Position numbers and translations under genes: made by a program
Assembly (NCBI GenBank): GCA_016125375.1
Contig: WGLU01000002.1
Coordinates: 1 to 64,000 of the forward strand
Direction: 5' to 3'
DNA length: 64,000 nucleotides
Origin: Pseudomonadota bacterium
Lineage (GTDB): Bacteria; Pseudomonadota; Alphaproteobacteria; UBA1280; RI-95
The notes under the pieces: model-generated
The model's database searches: none
What the model saw: the letters and a program-made list of their open reading frames with translations, nothing else
Told to the model about the DNA's origin: nothing
Shown: one piece after another, positions 1 through 8,477 of the stretch
How positions within the stretch are numbered: position 1 is the first letter of the stretch
How the letters are laid out: each line of letters starts with the position of its first letter

Positions 1-119
1 ACTTGCATGATCTCATCACTTCCCCCGATGCCCCTTAAGGTCAAGCTTGCCACCACCATCATCTTATAACTCCTTATTCAACAGGGTGAAGACCTTCTGC
101 ATCTTACAGCTCACCTGCC

Positions 120-686
120 GTGAACATATTCGCAGATATGGGTGAGGTTGATTATTATGGAACCCTTGCCCTCAAAAAGGATGGACGCACCCTCACACAC
201 TGCCAGTTCACGCTGCTGCAAAATGGCTTCAGCCGCCGCAGCTGGGATGCCTTACCCGCGGATACCTACAAGGGTAATGGCCGTGTGCGTCATGAGCGCG
301 TTAATATTCAGCTCGGGCCACTGGCCAACATTCAGGTGCATAGCTATCAGGCCAAAGAGGTTAAGGAACGCGGAACCGATGGTGACGGCGTTGGCAGTCT
401 GGAGCATTTCGACATCCATATCTTCCGCAACACCAGCCTGATTGGCGGACAGCCCGTACAAAGCCTGACAATACGGGATATTGTACCGGATACCGACGTA
501 AATACTGGCTTCATCGGCTACAACGAGCACGCCCGCGAACAGTGCCTGCTTTCTTTCCTGAGCGGTGAAGAAGGGCCATCAGACCTCAGCAGCCACAAAA
601 TGGGCATCCAAATTATGCGCGCGGCTTACGAAGGCATGAATGCGGCCCAGAACGGTCATATTCCTGTAAGCGCTTTTGCGCTCTAA
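120..686 (+). CDS. Hypothetical protein, 188 aa
   Basis: I do not recognise this protein. It is soluble in appearance, has no signal peptide or membrane segment, and its composition looks like a real protein (mixed alpha/beta, several aromatic residues). An in-frame stop at 87-89 limits the start to GTG 120 or ATG 138; neither has a convincing Shine-Dalgarno sequence, so the start is uncertain. The gene runs codirectionally with the secreted protein gene that starts 95 bases later. No motif suggests a function. Confidence 0.6.
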   Translation: MNIFADMGEVDYYGTLALKKDGRTLTHCQFTLLQNGFSRRSWDALPADTYKGNGRVRHERVNIQLGPLANIQVHSYQAKEVKERGTDGDGVGSLEHFDIHIFRNTSLIGGQPVQSLTIRDIVPDTDVNTGFIGYNEHAREQCLLSFLSGEEGPSDLSSHKMGIQIMRAAYEGMNAAQNGHIPVSAFAL

Positions 687-712
687 CCCTACAGATTGTG
701 TACATTACGCGC

Positions 713-740
713 TCGACAATCCCCCACCACATGATATAGT
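713..740 (+). promoter_or_regulatory. Candidate sigma70-type promoter
   Basis: TCGACA (713-718), a 16-base spacer and TATAGT (735-740) lie about 40 bases before the ATG at 781. The -10 box is good and the -35 box is poor. Confidence 0.4.
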
Positions 741-780
741 AGCAAAAGATAAAAGCGCCTGAATTAAAAGGTAAAGAGGC

Positions 781-1134
781 ATGAACAGCCGCCTGCGGCG
801 GGTATTTATTATTATCACGTGCTGTCTTTGCGCAACGGCTGCCCACGCGGCAGAAGCCTTTGTGCTCCCTTATCGTGCGCAGAATCACTGGGTCCATCAA
901 GACGATAACACCTCCCTCGTCAATCTCATGAACAGTACTGCAAAATCCGGCATCGGCACCTTGACCGTGACTCTGCCAGAAGGTGCGGATATGAACCTGT
1001 ACGTGGAGCGCCTCAAAATCCTGCGCAACCTGCTCATGCGCAAAACAACCCATAACATCATCATCCGCCAGATTGCCGGTACCAGCCCGGCCAACACGAT
1101 CACAGTGACTCCCAACGCCAATCTGAATAACTAA
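781..1134 (+). CDS. Secreted hypothetical protein, 117 aa
   Basis: This is a small exported protein of unknown function. Residues 1-24 form a signal peptide: a basic start, a hydrophobic core, and a signal peptidase I site at AHA-AE. The mature part is about 93 residues with no cysteine and no recognised domain, so it is probably periplasmic. An AGAGG Shine-Dalgarno sequence lies just before the ATG. The stop codon runs into a strong hairpin terminator, so the gene ends its transcript. Confidence 0.75.
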   Translation: MNSRLRRVFIIITCCLCATAAHAAEAFVLPYRAQNHWVHQDDNTSLVNLMNSTAKSGIGTLTVTLPEGADMNLYVERLKILRNLLMRKTTHNIIIRQIAGTSPANTITVTPNANLNN

Positions 1135-1160
1135 AAAAGCCCGCAACTGCGGGCTTTTTT
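1133..1160. terminator. Bidirectional Rho-independent terminator
   Basis: GCCCGC (1139-1144) pairs with GCGGGC (1149-1154), with A and T tracts on the two sides. It lies between convergent genes and can serve both strands. Confidence 0.85.
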
Positions 1161-1176
1161 ATATGTGTGACGCCGA

Positions 1177-1713
1177 TTACTTTTTACGGTTAAAGCGGCT
1201 GTCGATGAACTCTTTAATAAACGGGTTGCTGTAGTCGTGCATACCCTGCGCCGATGTCAGACGACGGATCGGGTCACGTTGCTCGATGGGGAACTTGTCA
1301 TAGAAAACCTGAGCAATAGCGCTGTAGAGCTTCAAGTGAGCTTTCAGCTCATCCGACACGGTTTGGCCGGTCATATGCTCTGTTACGGTGATTTCCGCAA
1401 CGCTGCAGAACAGCTCCAGATCCGCGTCAAAACGGTCAAGCACGTGGTCGGCGCCTTCGGCATCCAGCACAAACAGGTCGGCAATCATCAGGTAATCATC
1501 CATCCGGTGCATGGTGAGCGGGGTAATACGGGAGAGCACGTTGTGCAGCCACCCCATACGGAAGGCCTCACCCAATTTGCGGAGGGTTGGCAGGTCAATC
1601 TGCAGGCGGCGGGCAGCATCAGCGTCCACGGGGCAACCTGCCGACAGCTCGTAAAAACGGTTAGCCAGCGTTACCATGTCACCTTGATTCTGTTTGTCGA
1701 TTTTTGCTTCCAT
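1177..1713 (-). CDS. Hypothetical protein, 178 aa
   Basis: This soluble, mostly helical, acidic protein has no motif I recognise. The first ATG at 1713 was chosen; an upstream in-frame GTG at 1752 would add 13 residues, and neither start has a clear ribosome site. It follows the NfuA-like gene on the same strand with about 55 bases between them, so the two may share a transcript. It ends at the terminator near 1133-1160. Function unknown. Confidence 0.65.
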   Translation of the reverse strand: MEAKIDKQNQGDMVTLANRFYELSAGCPVDADAARRLQIDLPTLRKLGEAFRMGWLHNVLSRITPLTMHRMDDYLMIADLFVLDAEGADHVLDRFDADLELFCSVAEITVTEHMTGQTVSDELKAHLKLYSAIAQVFYDKFPIEQRDPIRRLTSAQGMHDYSNPFIKEFIDSRFNRKK

Positions 1714-1767
1714 ATTTTCATTATCCAGAAAGCCTTTACCGAACACAAGCACATTAACGGCTTGACA

Positions 1768-2340
1768 CTAAATTGCACGGACCTCGGTCACTTCGGGGCA
1801 GTAATGTTTGAGCATATTCTCAATACCACCTTTCAGCGTTGCGGTGCTGCTGGGGCAGCCACTGCACGAGCCCTGCATCTCCAGATACACCACGCCTGCC
1901 TCAAAACCGCGGTAGGTAATATCGCCACCGTCCTGTGCCACGGCCGGACGCACCTTCTCTTCCAGCAGTTTTTTGATACGCTCCACAAGTTCGGGGTCCG
2001 CCGTACCGGCGCCGATTTCGCGGTCTTCTGCAACGGGTGCGCCTTTAAGGACGGCCTCACCGGACTCAAAAAATTTCTCCAGCGCCGGAGCAACGCCTTC
2101 GTTAATAACACCCCAGCTGGTTTCTTCTTCTTTTGTAATGGTAATAAAGTCAGAACCAATGAAAACGCTGACCACACCCTTCACTGCAAACAGCCGCACT
2201 GCCAACGGCGAACGGGCGGCGCCTTCCGAGGTCGGGAAGTTTGCCGAAGCACCGGGCAGGATGGTCTTGCCCAGGTTATACTTAAGGCTGTTTGGGTTGG
2301 GGGTTCGCTCGGTGCGAACGGTCATCACATTATCGCTCAT
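1768..2340 (-). CDS. nfuA: NfuA/NifU-like Fe-S cluster carrier
   Basis: This is a Fe-S carrier that takes clusters from the ISC or SUF scaffold to target apoproteins. The N-terminal Nfu domain (about residues 8-95; RTERTPNPNSLKY near the start) is followed by a NifU C-terminal thioredoxin-like domain (about 113-188). That domain carries the cluster-binding CxxC pair in GSCSGCPSS. The length of 190 residues is usual for the alphaproteobacterial two-domain form. It is far from the ISC operon in this window. ATG start at 2340. Confidence 0.93.
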   Translation of the reverse strand: MSDNVMTVRTERTPNPNSLKYNLGKTILPGASANFPTSEGAARSPLAVRLFAVKGVVSVFIGSDFITITKEEETSWGVINEGVAPALEKFFESGEAVLKGAPVAEDREIGAGTADPELVERIKKLLEEKVRPAVAQDGGDITYRGFEAGVVYLEMQGSCSGCPSSTATLKGGIENMLKHYCPEVTEVRAI

Positions 2341-2412
2341 GGCTCAAACTCCGCGCATTACGTGGTCTTTCACCAAATACCTTAGCCCACAGCTCGGGAT
2401 TTTCAAGCCTTT

Positions 2413-4983
2413 TCAGGTGGATTTATGCCACTTGCGGCGGCGGCGTGTCATTACCCCTACGCCTATAAGGCCAATCACAATCGGCATCAGAGCTATATTC
2501 AACCCTGCGAGGACACGCCCCAGACGCTCTACAGCCTCCCGTCCCTGACGGCGAATCTGGCGGATTGCCTGTCTAACTTTCAGCTCTTCTAGCTTCAACG
2601 CGCGGATATCTTCCTTCACCGAGGGTCCAACTTTGGGACTATCCGCATCCAGCAGCGCTTGCAGGGTTTTGGCCTGCTCCAGCACGGTGAACTGACGGGC
2701 GATCAGGTCTTGCTCCTCTTTGGCAAAGGCAGCAACGGTATTCTGTGCCAGACGATCTACCATGACAAAAGGCCGCACATTGGAAGCACGCCCACGGATA
2801 GAAAGCAGGGCGGCGTCCCCTGCCAGATACTCCACCATGTTACGGAAGAAGTAGTAATTATCGGTCGGCACAGCGCGCTGCCCCTGTACCTCTGTCGAAA
2901 ACAGGTCACTGGCAAAATCCACATCTGCCACGGCCATCAACGCAGCGGGCTTTTCTGCTGTTTTAACGAACGCAGGCGGTTGGGTATGGTAGTCCTTATA
3001 CCAGCGTGTCACAGGCTCCGGCACACCGTCAAACGCACTTTCAAACGTGCCATTCAATACAACGGCAAGGTCCCGCTCCCGCTTGTCACCTTCGGCCATG
3101 CTGGCAACAACGGGGCCATCCACATCACGGAATGCGGTACGGGAAACCACCTGCGCCTGACCGGAGCTTACCAGCAGAGGCTTATAAGCCTTCCCGTGTC
3201 CCGGAACCATGGTAAAGTAGCCGCTTTCAGGCAGGGTTAGCCTGTCGATAAAGGTTGTGACCGGATGGCTGACCATGTTGTTTTTACCGAGTGTGAGCCA
3301 CAACGGATACGACGATGTGCCGGACAAATCCTCATGTTGAACGACTGTCGCCAATGCGGGGTCGGTAATCAGATAACGGTAGTCATAGTCGGCACCCCAG
3401 TGACGCAGAAGGTCCGCGATATGGTCTACCTTGTCATCGCCCGCATGACGGTCGATCATCAGGTGGTAATCCTTGACCGCCGTGCGCAGGAATGGATCAA
3501 GCAGCACCAGCACATGCCCGCCTTTCATGACGTACTGGTCAATGGCATACACCGTTTCCAGCTCCATAAAAGGCGAGAAGAACACCACAACAAGATCGGT
3601 ACCTGCCGGAATCTCCGGCGCACCCATACGCACCAGATTCACATCATAGTGCTGCATCATATCCAGCATCAGGCGTGGGCGCTGTTTTTCATCGCCCATG
3701 TCCAGCTCGGTAACGATGGCAACTTTTTTGCGCTCTTTACCGTGAATCACTTCTGCCAGGGCAGACATAACCTGGTACTCAATCTGTTCCGGACGGGAGA
3801 TATCGAACAACGGGATCACCGTTTCCTCACCCTGCACGCGCACGGTCATCCCCAAGTAGAGCCCCGAGCCGTCCGGCTGCGGCATGGGAACGAGTTCATC
3901 TTCTTCAACTTTCAGCAGGTCGTGAGCGTCATCTTCCGGCGCAACCTCACGCACATGCAGGCGTTTGTCAGCTTTTTTAAGCGTTTTCAGGAAATCCCGC
4001 ATACGAACGGCAAACTGGCGCACTTGAGGTGATGCGTCCAAGTGCTGCGCACTGGAGTAGTAAAAGACCACATCGGCGCCTGCCTCCGGCAACTGCCCCA
4101 ACAGGGTGTAGGTGCCTTCGCTCAAGGTGTGGTTCTTATCTTCTGTCGCGTCCCAACGCAGGGGTACCAGACCGGCCAACCATGTAAGCCCTACAATTAC
4201 CGCAATGGCAGGCAGCACAATAAAGTTGGCCCGCAGGCGTAAACGCTGCCGTACGTTCAGCTGTACGTAGGCCAGCATCAGGAAAAACGCCCCCATGCCC
4301 AGCATAAACACCACGTCGTGCAGCGTTATCAATCCCCGTGTCATCAGCCCGAAGCGGGCCAGCAGACCGCCGTCAACAAGCGCGGCAACAAGGCTGTCCG
4401 GCAGCAGTGTCTGCAACAGGCTGGTCATCAATCCCCAGCCAATAGCCAGCAACAGGAAGCCGGTAAACAGTGCCAGCGCATAGGCACCCGCCTGTGTCCG
4501 GGCAACAGCGCTTGCCCAGATGCCTACCGCCAGCATAACGCCGCCAAGCAAGGCAGCACCCAAATATCCGCTTACTATCGTGCCCACGTCAGGGTGCCCC
4601 AGAAAGCAGATTGTCAGGGGCATCACCCACGTCGCTGCCAGCATGAGCAGGAGCACCGTCCAGGCGGCAAGGAACTTGCCCGCATGGACCGCAACCAGCG
4701 GTACAGGCAAGCTGAATAGGACTTCTGATGTGCCGCGGCGAATATCTTCCGACCAGCTGCCCATCACAAGAGCTGGTGCAAAGAACACATACACCCACGG
4801 AATGTACCGGAAGAAAATATCCAGCGAGGCCTGATTGCTGCCGTAAAAACCGCCGATAAAGAACGTCGCTACAGCAGCAGCTGCAACCATCAGCGCTACA
4901 AAAAGGTAGGTCGCCGGTGCGGCCTTGTAGCGCGTCAGCTCAAACCTGTAAACAGCGGCAACCCCGTTACGCATGGCGCGCAC
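2413..4983 (-). CDS. GldF-GldG-like fused ABC permease/auxiliary protein
   Basis: This is the membrane part of an ABC-2 type transporter. Residues 1-275 form an ABC-2 permease with about six membrane segments, like GldF. Residues 290-780 form an extracytoplasmic GldG-type (ABC_transp_aux) domain, including the LVVVFFSP and LVLLDPF stretches. A final membrane helix near 825-845 ends in a basic RRRRKWHK tail. GldF and GldG are separate proteins in gliding Bacteroidetes; here they are fused. The gene overlaps the end of the ATPase gene by 17 bases, so they are coupled. The substrate is unknown, and gliding motility should not be assumed from the name. Confidence 0.88.
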   Translation of the reverse strand: MRAMRNGVAAVYRFELTRYKAAPATYLFVALMVAAAAVATFFIGGFYGSNQASLDIFFRYIPWVYVFFAPALVMGSWSEDIRRGTSEVLFSLPVPLVAVHAGKFLAAWTVLLLMLAATWVMPLTICFLGHPDVGTIVSGYLGAALLGGVMLAVGIWASAVARTQAGAYALALFTGFLLLAIGWGLMTSLLQTLLPDSLVAALVDGGLLARFGLMTRGLITLHDVVFMLGMGAFFLMLAYVQLNVRQRLRLRANFIVLPAIAVIVGLTWLAGLVPLRWDATEDKNHTLSEGTYTLLGQLPEAGADVVFYYSSAQHLDASPQVRQFAVRMRDFLKTLKKADKRLHVREVAPEDDAHDLLKVEEDELVPMPQPDGSGLYLGMTVRVQGEETVIPLFDISRPEQIEYQVMSALAEVIHGKERKKVAIVTELDMGDEKQRPRLMLDMMQHYDVNLVRMGAPEIPAGTDLVVVFFSPFMELETVYAIDQYVMKGGHVLVLLDPFLRTAVKDYHLMIDRHAGDDKVDHIADLLRHWGADYDYRYLITDPALATVVQHEDLSGTSSYPLWLTLGKNNMVSHPVTTFIDRLTLPESGYFTMVPGHGKAYKPLLVSSGQAQVVSRTAFRDVDGPVVASMAEGDKRERDLAVVLNGTFESAFDGVPEPVTRWYKDYHTQPPAFVKTAEKPAALMAVADVDFASDLFSTEVQGQRAVPTDNYYFFRNMVEYLAGDAALLSIRGRASNVRPFVMVDRLAQNTVAAFAKEEQDLIARQFTVLEQAKTLQALLDADSPKVGPSVKEDIRALKLEELKVRQAIRQIRRQGREAVERLGRVLAGLNIALMPIVIGLIGVGVMTRRRRKWHKST

Positions 4984-5695
4984 CCTCCGTTAGTTTGCGG
5001 AAAGGAATGGCGAGGTTTTTACTCTTCCCTTGAATGTTCTTTGGCGTGTCGACCGCGACTATCCGGCCGCCTGCCATCACCACCAGACGGTCACATAGGT
5101 GCTGGGCCTCGTCCAGCAGGTGAGTGGACAGCAGCACAGCACAGTCCTTCTTAATCTCCTGTAACAAAGTGTACATGTGGTCTTTCTGGAGCGGATCCAG
5201 ACCATCGGTCGGCTCGTCCAGAATCAGCACGCGCGGACGATGCATCAGCACGCCGGCCAGATAAACCCGTTGCCGCCAACCTTTTGAGAGTGTTTCCATC
5301 GGCTGGTCACGCACATCGGCACACGCGGTGCGGACCATGGCGGCCTCTACCGCAGCGAGCGGCTGTTTATGTGCCTCCGCTAGGAAAATCAGATACTCCC
5401 CGGCTGTGATGTCCGGGTAGAGTCCGGGGTTCTCCGGCAGGTAGCCCAGCGCTTTCTGGGCCATGCGGGTACGGCTGTTGTGTACATCCAGCCCGGCCAG
5501 TAAAACTTTGCCCGATTTGGGCGGCAATATCCCCGCCATCAGACGCAGGGCAGTTGTCTTACCCGCGCCGTTTGCACCCAAAAGGCCCACAATCTCCCCG
5601 GCATCAGCTTGCAGGCTGAAATCCGTCAGAACCGGCGTTTCGTCATAGCTGAAGGACAGTCCTTCAACAGACAGGAGAGCGGAATGCTGCTGGGG
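4967..5695 (-). CDS. GldA-like ABC transporter ATP-binding protein
   Basis: This is the cytoplasmic ATPase paired with the fused permease that follows. It has Walker A GANGAGKT, a divergent signature (LSKGWRQRVYLAGVL), Walker B VLILDEPTDGLDP and the H-loop STH, the usual arrangement of ABC-2 ATPases such as GldA and CcmA. ATG 5695 was chosen because it aligns with the family N terminus (MPQQ...LLSVEGLSF). An upstream in-frame ATG at 5734 lies only nine bases after the terminator hairpin at 5744-5775 and has no ribosome site. Confidence 0.9.
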   Translation of the reverse strand, partial: PQQHSALLSVEGLSFSYDETPVLTDFSLQADAGEIVGLLGANGAGKTTALRLMAGILPPKSGKVLLAGLDVHNSRTRMAQKALGYLPENPGLYPDITAGEYLIFLAEAHKQPLAAVEAAMVRTACADVRDQPMETLSKGWRQRVYLAGVLMHRPRVLILDEPTDGLDPLQKDHMYTLLQEIKKDCAVLLSTHLLDEAQHLCDRLVVMAGGRIVAVDTPKNIQGKSKNLAIPFRKLTEGARHA

Positions 5696-5742
5696 CATGG
5701 CGATGGAACAGTCTTTTTGTTTTTCTTTAAGCATAGCAAAAC

Positions 5743-5775
5743 AAAAAGCCCGCGACCATCAGGTCGCGGGCTTTT
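5743..5775 (-). terminator. Terminator of the 5790-6657 pair
   Basis: A perfect 14-base stem (5744-5757 with 5762-5775) with a four-base loop is followed on the minus strand by a T-rich run. It separates the GNAT pair from the ABC transporter genes. Confidence 0.9.
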
Positions 5776-5789
5776 ATCTCGCTTGGCGT

Positions 5790-6179
5790 TCAGTCGTCCA
5801 TGAGCAGGGCGATGCAGACCTCGGCAACGGCGGGATCCACCTTGCCTTCGGCGCACTTGGCCAGCACATCATCCACCGTGGCGGCAATCAGGGTGGCATA
5901 GCTTTCGCCTTGCGGCTTGGCATAGACCGAGAAATGCGCCCAGTTGGTGAACATCATGTACCCGGACAGGTGTCCGCGGTACATCCGGCGGATTTTCTCC
6001 GGCTTACAGCGCATGGCACACTGTTCGAACACAGCATGGCCGACGCCGGCGTTGGTGCTGCCCTTGTTGGCCAGCGGCATGGTGAAGGTGCCGTCGGTGC
6101 GCTGCACCAGCAGAACCGAGGGAACGAGCCGATCGTTGGGGAAACGGATCAGCACAGGGATTTGTTCTTTTTTGTCCAT
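5790..6179 (-). CDS. Hypothetical protein, 129 aa
   Basis: Unrecognised soluble protein. The ATG at 6179 was chosen because AGGGGG stands five to six bases upstream; a longer open frame reaching 6497 is only the shadow of the acetyltransferase gene. It contains two to three cysteines (EQCAMRCKPEK) that could bind a metal, but no known motif. It lies 16 bases after the GNAT gene, so the two are cotranscribed and end at the perfect hairpin at 5744-5775. Codons are richer in G/C at the third position than in neighbouring operons. Confidence 0.8.
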   Translation of the reverse strand: MDKKEQIPVLIRFPNDRLVPSVLLVQRTDGTFTMPLANKGSTNAGVGHAVFEQCAMRCKPEKIRRMYRGHLSGYMMFTNWAHFSVYAKPQGESYATLIAATVDDVLAKCAEGKVDPAVAEVCIALLMDD

Positions 6180-6195
6180 AGGACCCCCTTTTGTT

Positions 6196-6657
6196 TCAGG
6201 TGCGACGGAACGTACGTTCCCAGTTGATGAGGTAGTTACGACTTGCCAGCTCACGGCCGGTGTTGGTGTAGCCCAAACGGGCGTAGAGGGCGTTGGCACT
6301 ATTGCCCTCGGGACACTGGAACTGGACGGATTTCTGGCCCATGTCGCGGGCCTGACTTTCGACCGCCTCCAGCAGGTGGGCACCGATGCCGCTGCCCTTG
6401 GCAGATGCATCGACGCACAGGTAGTTGGGGTAACTGATGTCGCGCAGACCGTGGTAGCAGTAGATGGTACCCACCACTTGCCCCGCCTGCTCGGCAACGA
6501 ACCAGTACTTGCGCTTCATGCCCGGCGAAGGATCGAGCTCACCGGCCACATGATCGCGGAGGAGCCGGCCGAAAACGGGCTGATTGACCTGCAACAACGC
6601 CATGATGGCATCCAGGTCACCCGGCACGGCCATGCGGATGTGGAAAATGGCAGACAT
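6196..6657 (-). CDS. GNAT family N-acetyltransferase
   Basis: This transfers an acetyl group from acetyl-CoA to an unidentified amine. The 153 residues form one GNAT fold. Motif A is LCVDASAKGSGIGAHLL (about 80-96), with the acetyl-CoA pyrophosphate loop A-K-G-S-G-I-G. The C-terminal ANALYARLGY is the usual motif B. The acceptor cannot be read from the sequence. It sits first in a two-gene unit with the hypothetical gene at 5790-6179. Third positions are G/C-rich. Confidence 0.9.
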   Translation of the reverse strand: MSAIFHIRMAVPGDLDAIMALLQVNQPVFGRLLRDHVAGELDPSPGMKRKYWFVAEQAGQVVGTIYCYHGLRDISYPNYLCVDASAKGSGIGAHLLEAVESQARDMGQKSVQFQCPEGNSANALYARLGYTNTGRELASRNYLINWERTFRRT

Positions 6658-6770
6658 GTCTGCACTCCGTTAACACAGAAAAAAGGAACAGCAAGATGGG
6701 GCGTACAAACGCCAGTGGAGCCTATCTAGGCCATATGAACGGGAGATACAACCCTTTAGGGGAAACTTTT

Positions 6771-7400
6771 TTAGTTCTTGTCCGCTTTTTTATCGGCGTA
6801 CATACGCTCGTCCGCGTCGGCGATGATGCTTTCGTAATCATCATCAGCGCTAAAAACGCGCGTACCGATGCTGGCATGCGCATATACCTGATGCCCGTCT
6901 TCCAGAATGACCGGCATGGCAGACAAGCGCTCGGCAATAGACGCAGCCTTGTTGTAAGCATCCTCGCTGCGGCGGATTTCATTCAGGATTATGCAGAACT
7001 CATCTCCGCCAAGGCGGGCAACCACATCGTTGGTACGGGTGTTTTGGCGCAGGACACTGGCCACATGCTCGAGCACAATATCCCCGACCTGATGGCCCAT
7101 ATTATCGTTGATGGCTTTAAAGCCGTTCAGATCAATGAGCAACAATGCATTGGTACGGTCGTATCGGCGGGCATTGGAAACACTGCGGCGCAGTTCGCTC
7201 TCGAACGCGCGGCGGTTATAAAGGCCTGTCAGCGCATCAGTCATGGCATCTTTACGCAGGGTTTTGATAAGGCGTTCCTGTTCAGCCAGTTTACGCCGCA
7301 TACGCGCCACTTCTTCCATCAGGGTGGATAGGTCAAGGCTTTCGGCAGCCTCGTGCAGAACATCGGTCAGGCGTCGCTGACGGAGCGTATCGGTTGTCAT
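6771..7400 (-). CDS. Diguanylate cyclase (GGDEF protein)
   Basis: This makes cyclic di-GMP from two GTP. Residues 25-50 form a short coiled coil with no sensory domain. The GGDEF domain follows, with an intact GGDEF at 131-135. The product-inhibition site R-T-N-D (122-125) stands exactly five residues before the motif, so the enzyme is predicted to be active and feedback-inhibited. The 209-residue length is minimal for the class. It lies next to a second enzyme of the same layout, with a terminator between them. Confidence 0.93.
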   Translation of the reverse strand: MTTDTLRQRRLTDVLHEAAESLDLSTLMEEVARMRRKLAEQERLIKTLRKDAMTDALTGLYNRRAFESELRRSVSNARRYDRTNALLLIDLNGFKAINDNMGHQVGDIVLEHVASVLRQNTRTNDVVARLGGDEFCIILNEIRRSEDAYNKAASIAERLSAMPVILEDGHQVYAHASIGTRVFSADDDYESIIADADERMYADKKADKN

Positions 7401-7460
7401 GGCAGCATCCCCTACATGCTTTTTTCTTAATCATTATGCACGCTTTTCGGCAAAAAGCAA

Positions 7461-7484
7461 AAAAGCACCTGTGCAGGTGCTTTC
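7461..7484 (-). terminator. Terminator between the two GGDEF genes
   Basis: AGCACCT (7464-7470) pairs with AGGTGCT (7475-7481), followed on the minus strand by T-rich sequence. The two cyclase genes are therefore probably separate transcripts. Confidence 0.75.
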
Positions 7485-7516
7485 TTGTGACTGGCTAAAG
7501 TCGTTGGAGGTGCTGA

Positions 7517-8161
7517 TCAGGCTACAGCTTCGCCGTACTCTTTCTGTTCGTACATGCTGGCATCGGCCTTGGCGATCAGTTCCTGCTTGTCCTGTGCTTC
7601 CTCGAAGCAGCAGTGACCTACGCTGACGCTGATGTAAATCTCGCGCCCTTCGTATGTGCAGGGTGTCACGGCAATGGTGTTAGAGAGCTGATCGGCCTTG
7701 TCGGCAGCGGAGTTACCTACAGCCTCGTGCAGGATGATGGCAAACTCATCCCCGCCGATACGGCAGACAATATCCGTATTACGGGTATGCGCCTTCAGCA
7801 GTTTGGCGATGTGCTTGAGGATGGCATCGCCGGCAAGGTGACCGAGTGTGTCGTTAATGGCTTTAAAATCATTCGCGTCAATCAGCAGCAGAGCACCGTT
7901 GTGGCGATAACGCTCGTACATGTTCATGGCTTTTTCCAGCTCACGGTCAAATGTACGTCGGTTGGCCAGACCGGTCATCGGATCTTCCATCGCCTGCTGT
8001 TTGAGCTTGTTGATAATATCGGACTGATACACCAGCTGCTTGCGCAGATAGTTTACCTCGCTGATGAGGTTGATAATCTCGTCCTCGGTCATGCTCCGCA
8101 GTGCGTCTTCGTACATTTTTGTCAGCGAATCACGACGGATTTTTTCAATATCTGGTTTCAT
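7517..8161 (-). CDS. Diguanylate cyclase (GGDEF protein)
   Basis: This is a second minimal diguanylate cyclase, 214 residues. An N-terminal helical/coiled-coil region (about 25-58) leads into a GGDEF domain with intact GGDEF at 136-140 and an inhibition site R-N-T-D at 127-130. AGGAG stands upstream of the ATG at 8161. It resembles the cyclase at 6771-7400 in architecture and motif order, so the two look like an old tandem duplication. No signal input domain is present, so any input must come through the coiled coil or a partner. Confidence 0.93.
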   Translation of the reverse strand: MKPDIEKIRRDSLTKMYEDALRSMTEDEIINLISEVNYLRKQLVYQSDIINKLKQQAMEDPMTGLANRRTFDRELEKAMNMYERYRHNGALLLIDANDFKAINDTLGHLAGDAILKHIAKLLKAHTRNTDIVCRIGGDEFAIILHEAVGNSAADKADQLSNTIAVTPCTYEGREIYISVSVGHCCFEEAQDKQELIAKADASMYEQKEYGEAVA

Positions 8162-8240
8162 GTCTGGTCACTCTCCTTTTGCCGTTCTCCCCCGATTTAC
8201 CGGCGGCACAGGGCATAATGCGAGAAGTGTGCCAAACTGA

Positions 8241-8267
8241 AAAATGCCGAGGCTTACGCCTCGGCAT
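8241..8267 (-). terminator. Terminator overlapping the end of the 51-aa gene
   Basis: ATGCCGAGG pairs with CCTCGGCAT around a short loop, followed by five T on the minus strand. The distal part of the stem lies inside the last codons of the small basic gene. Confidence 0.8.
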
Positions 8268-8409
8268 CCGTCGTTTTTCCACGGCACTGCTTGCGCCGCT
8301 TTTCCTTTTTCTGGTCAGTGTGGGCACCCGGCTTGGTGTGCTCGCGCATCAGAACGTAGGTCGTGTTGCGCGGCTTGGGTACCTTGAGCTTTTTCTTACG
8401 TTTGGCCAT
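8254..8409 (-). CDS. Small basic protein, 51 aa
   Basis: A very basic protein beginning MAKRKKKLKVPKPRN, with Lys/Arg clusters at both ends. It may bind RNA or the ribosome, but that is only inference from charge. The ATG at 8409 has an excellent Shine-Dalgarno sequence, AAAGGAGG, which rules out the longer frame that opens at 8460. Its own terminator overlaps its last codons. It lies just after lpxB on the same strand. Confidence 0.8.
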   Translation of the reverse strand: MAKRKKKLKVPKPRNTTYVLMREHTKPGAHTDQKKEKRRKQCRGKTTDAEA

Positions 8410-8477
8410 GATGGCCTCCTTTGAGAGAGAGAACGGAAAGAAAGATGTCCGTAAGGACAACAGCCCAAAGATAGGTA

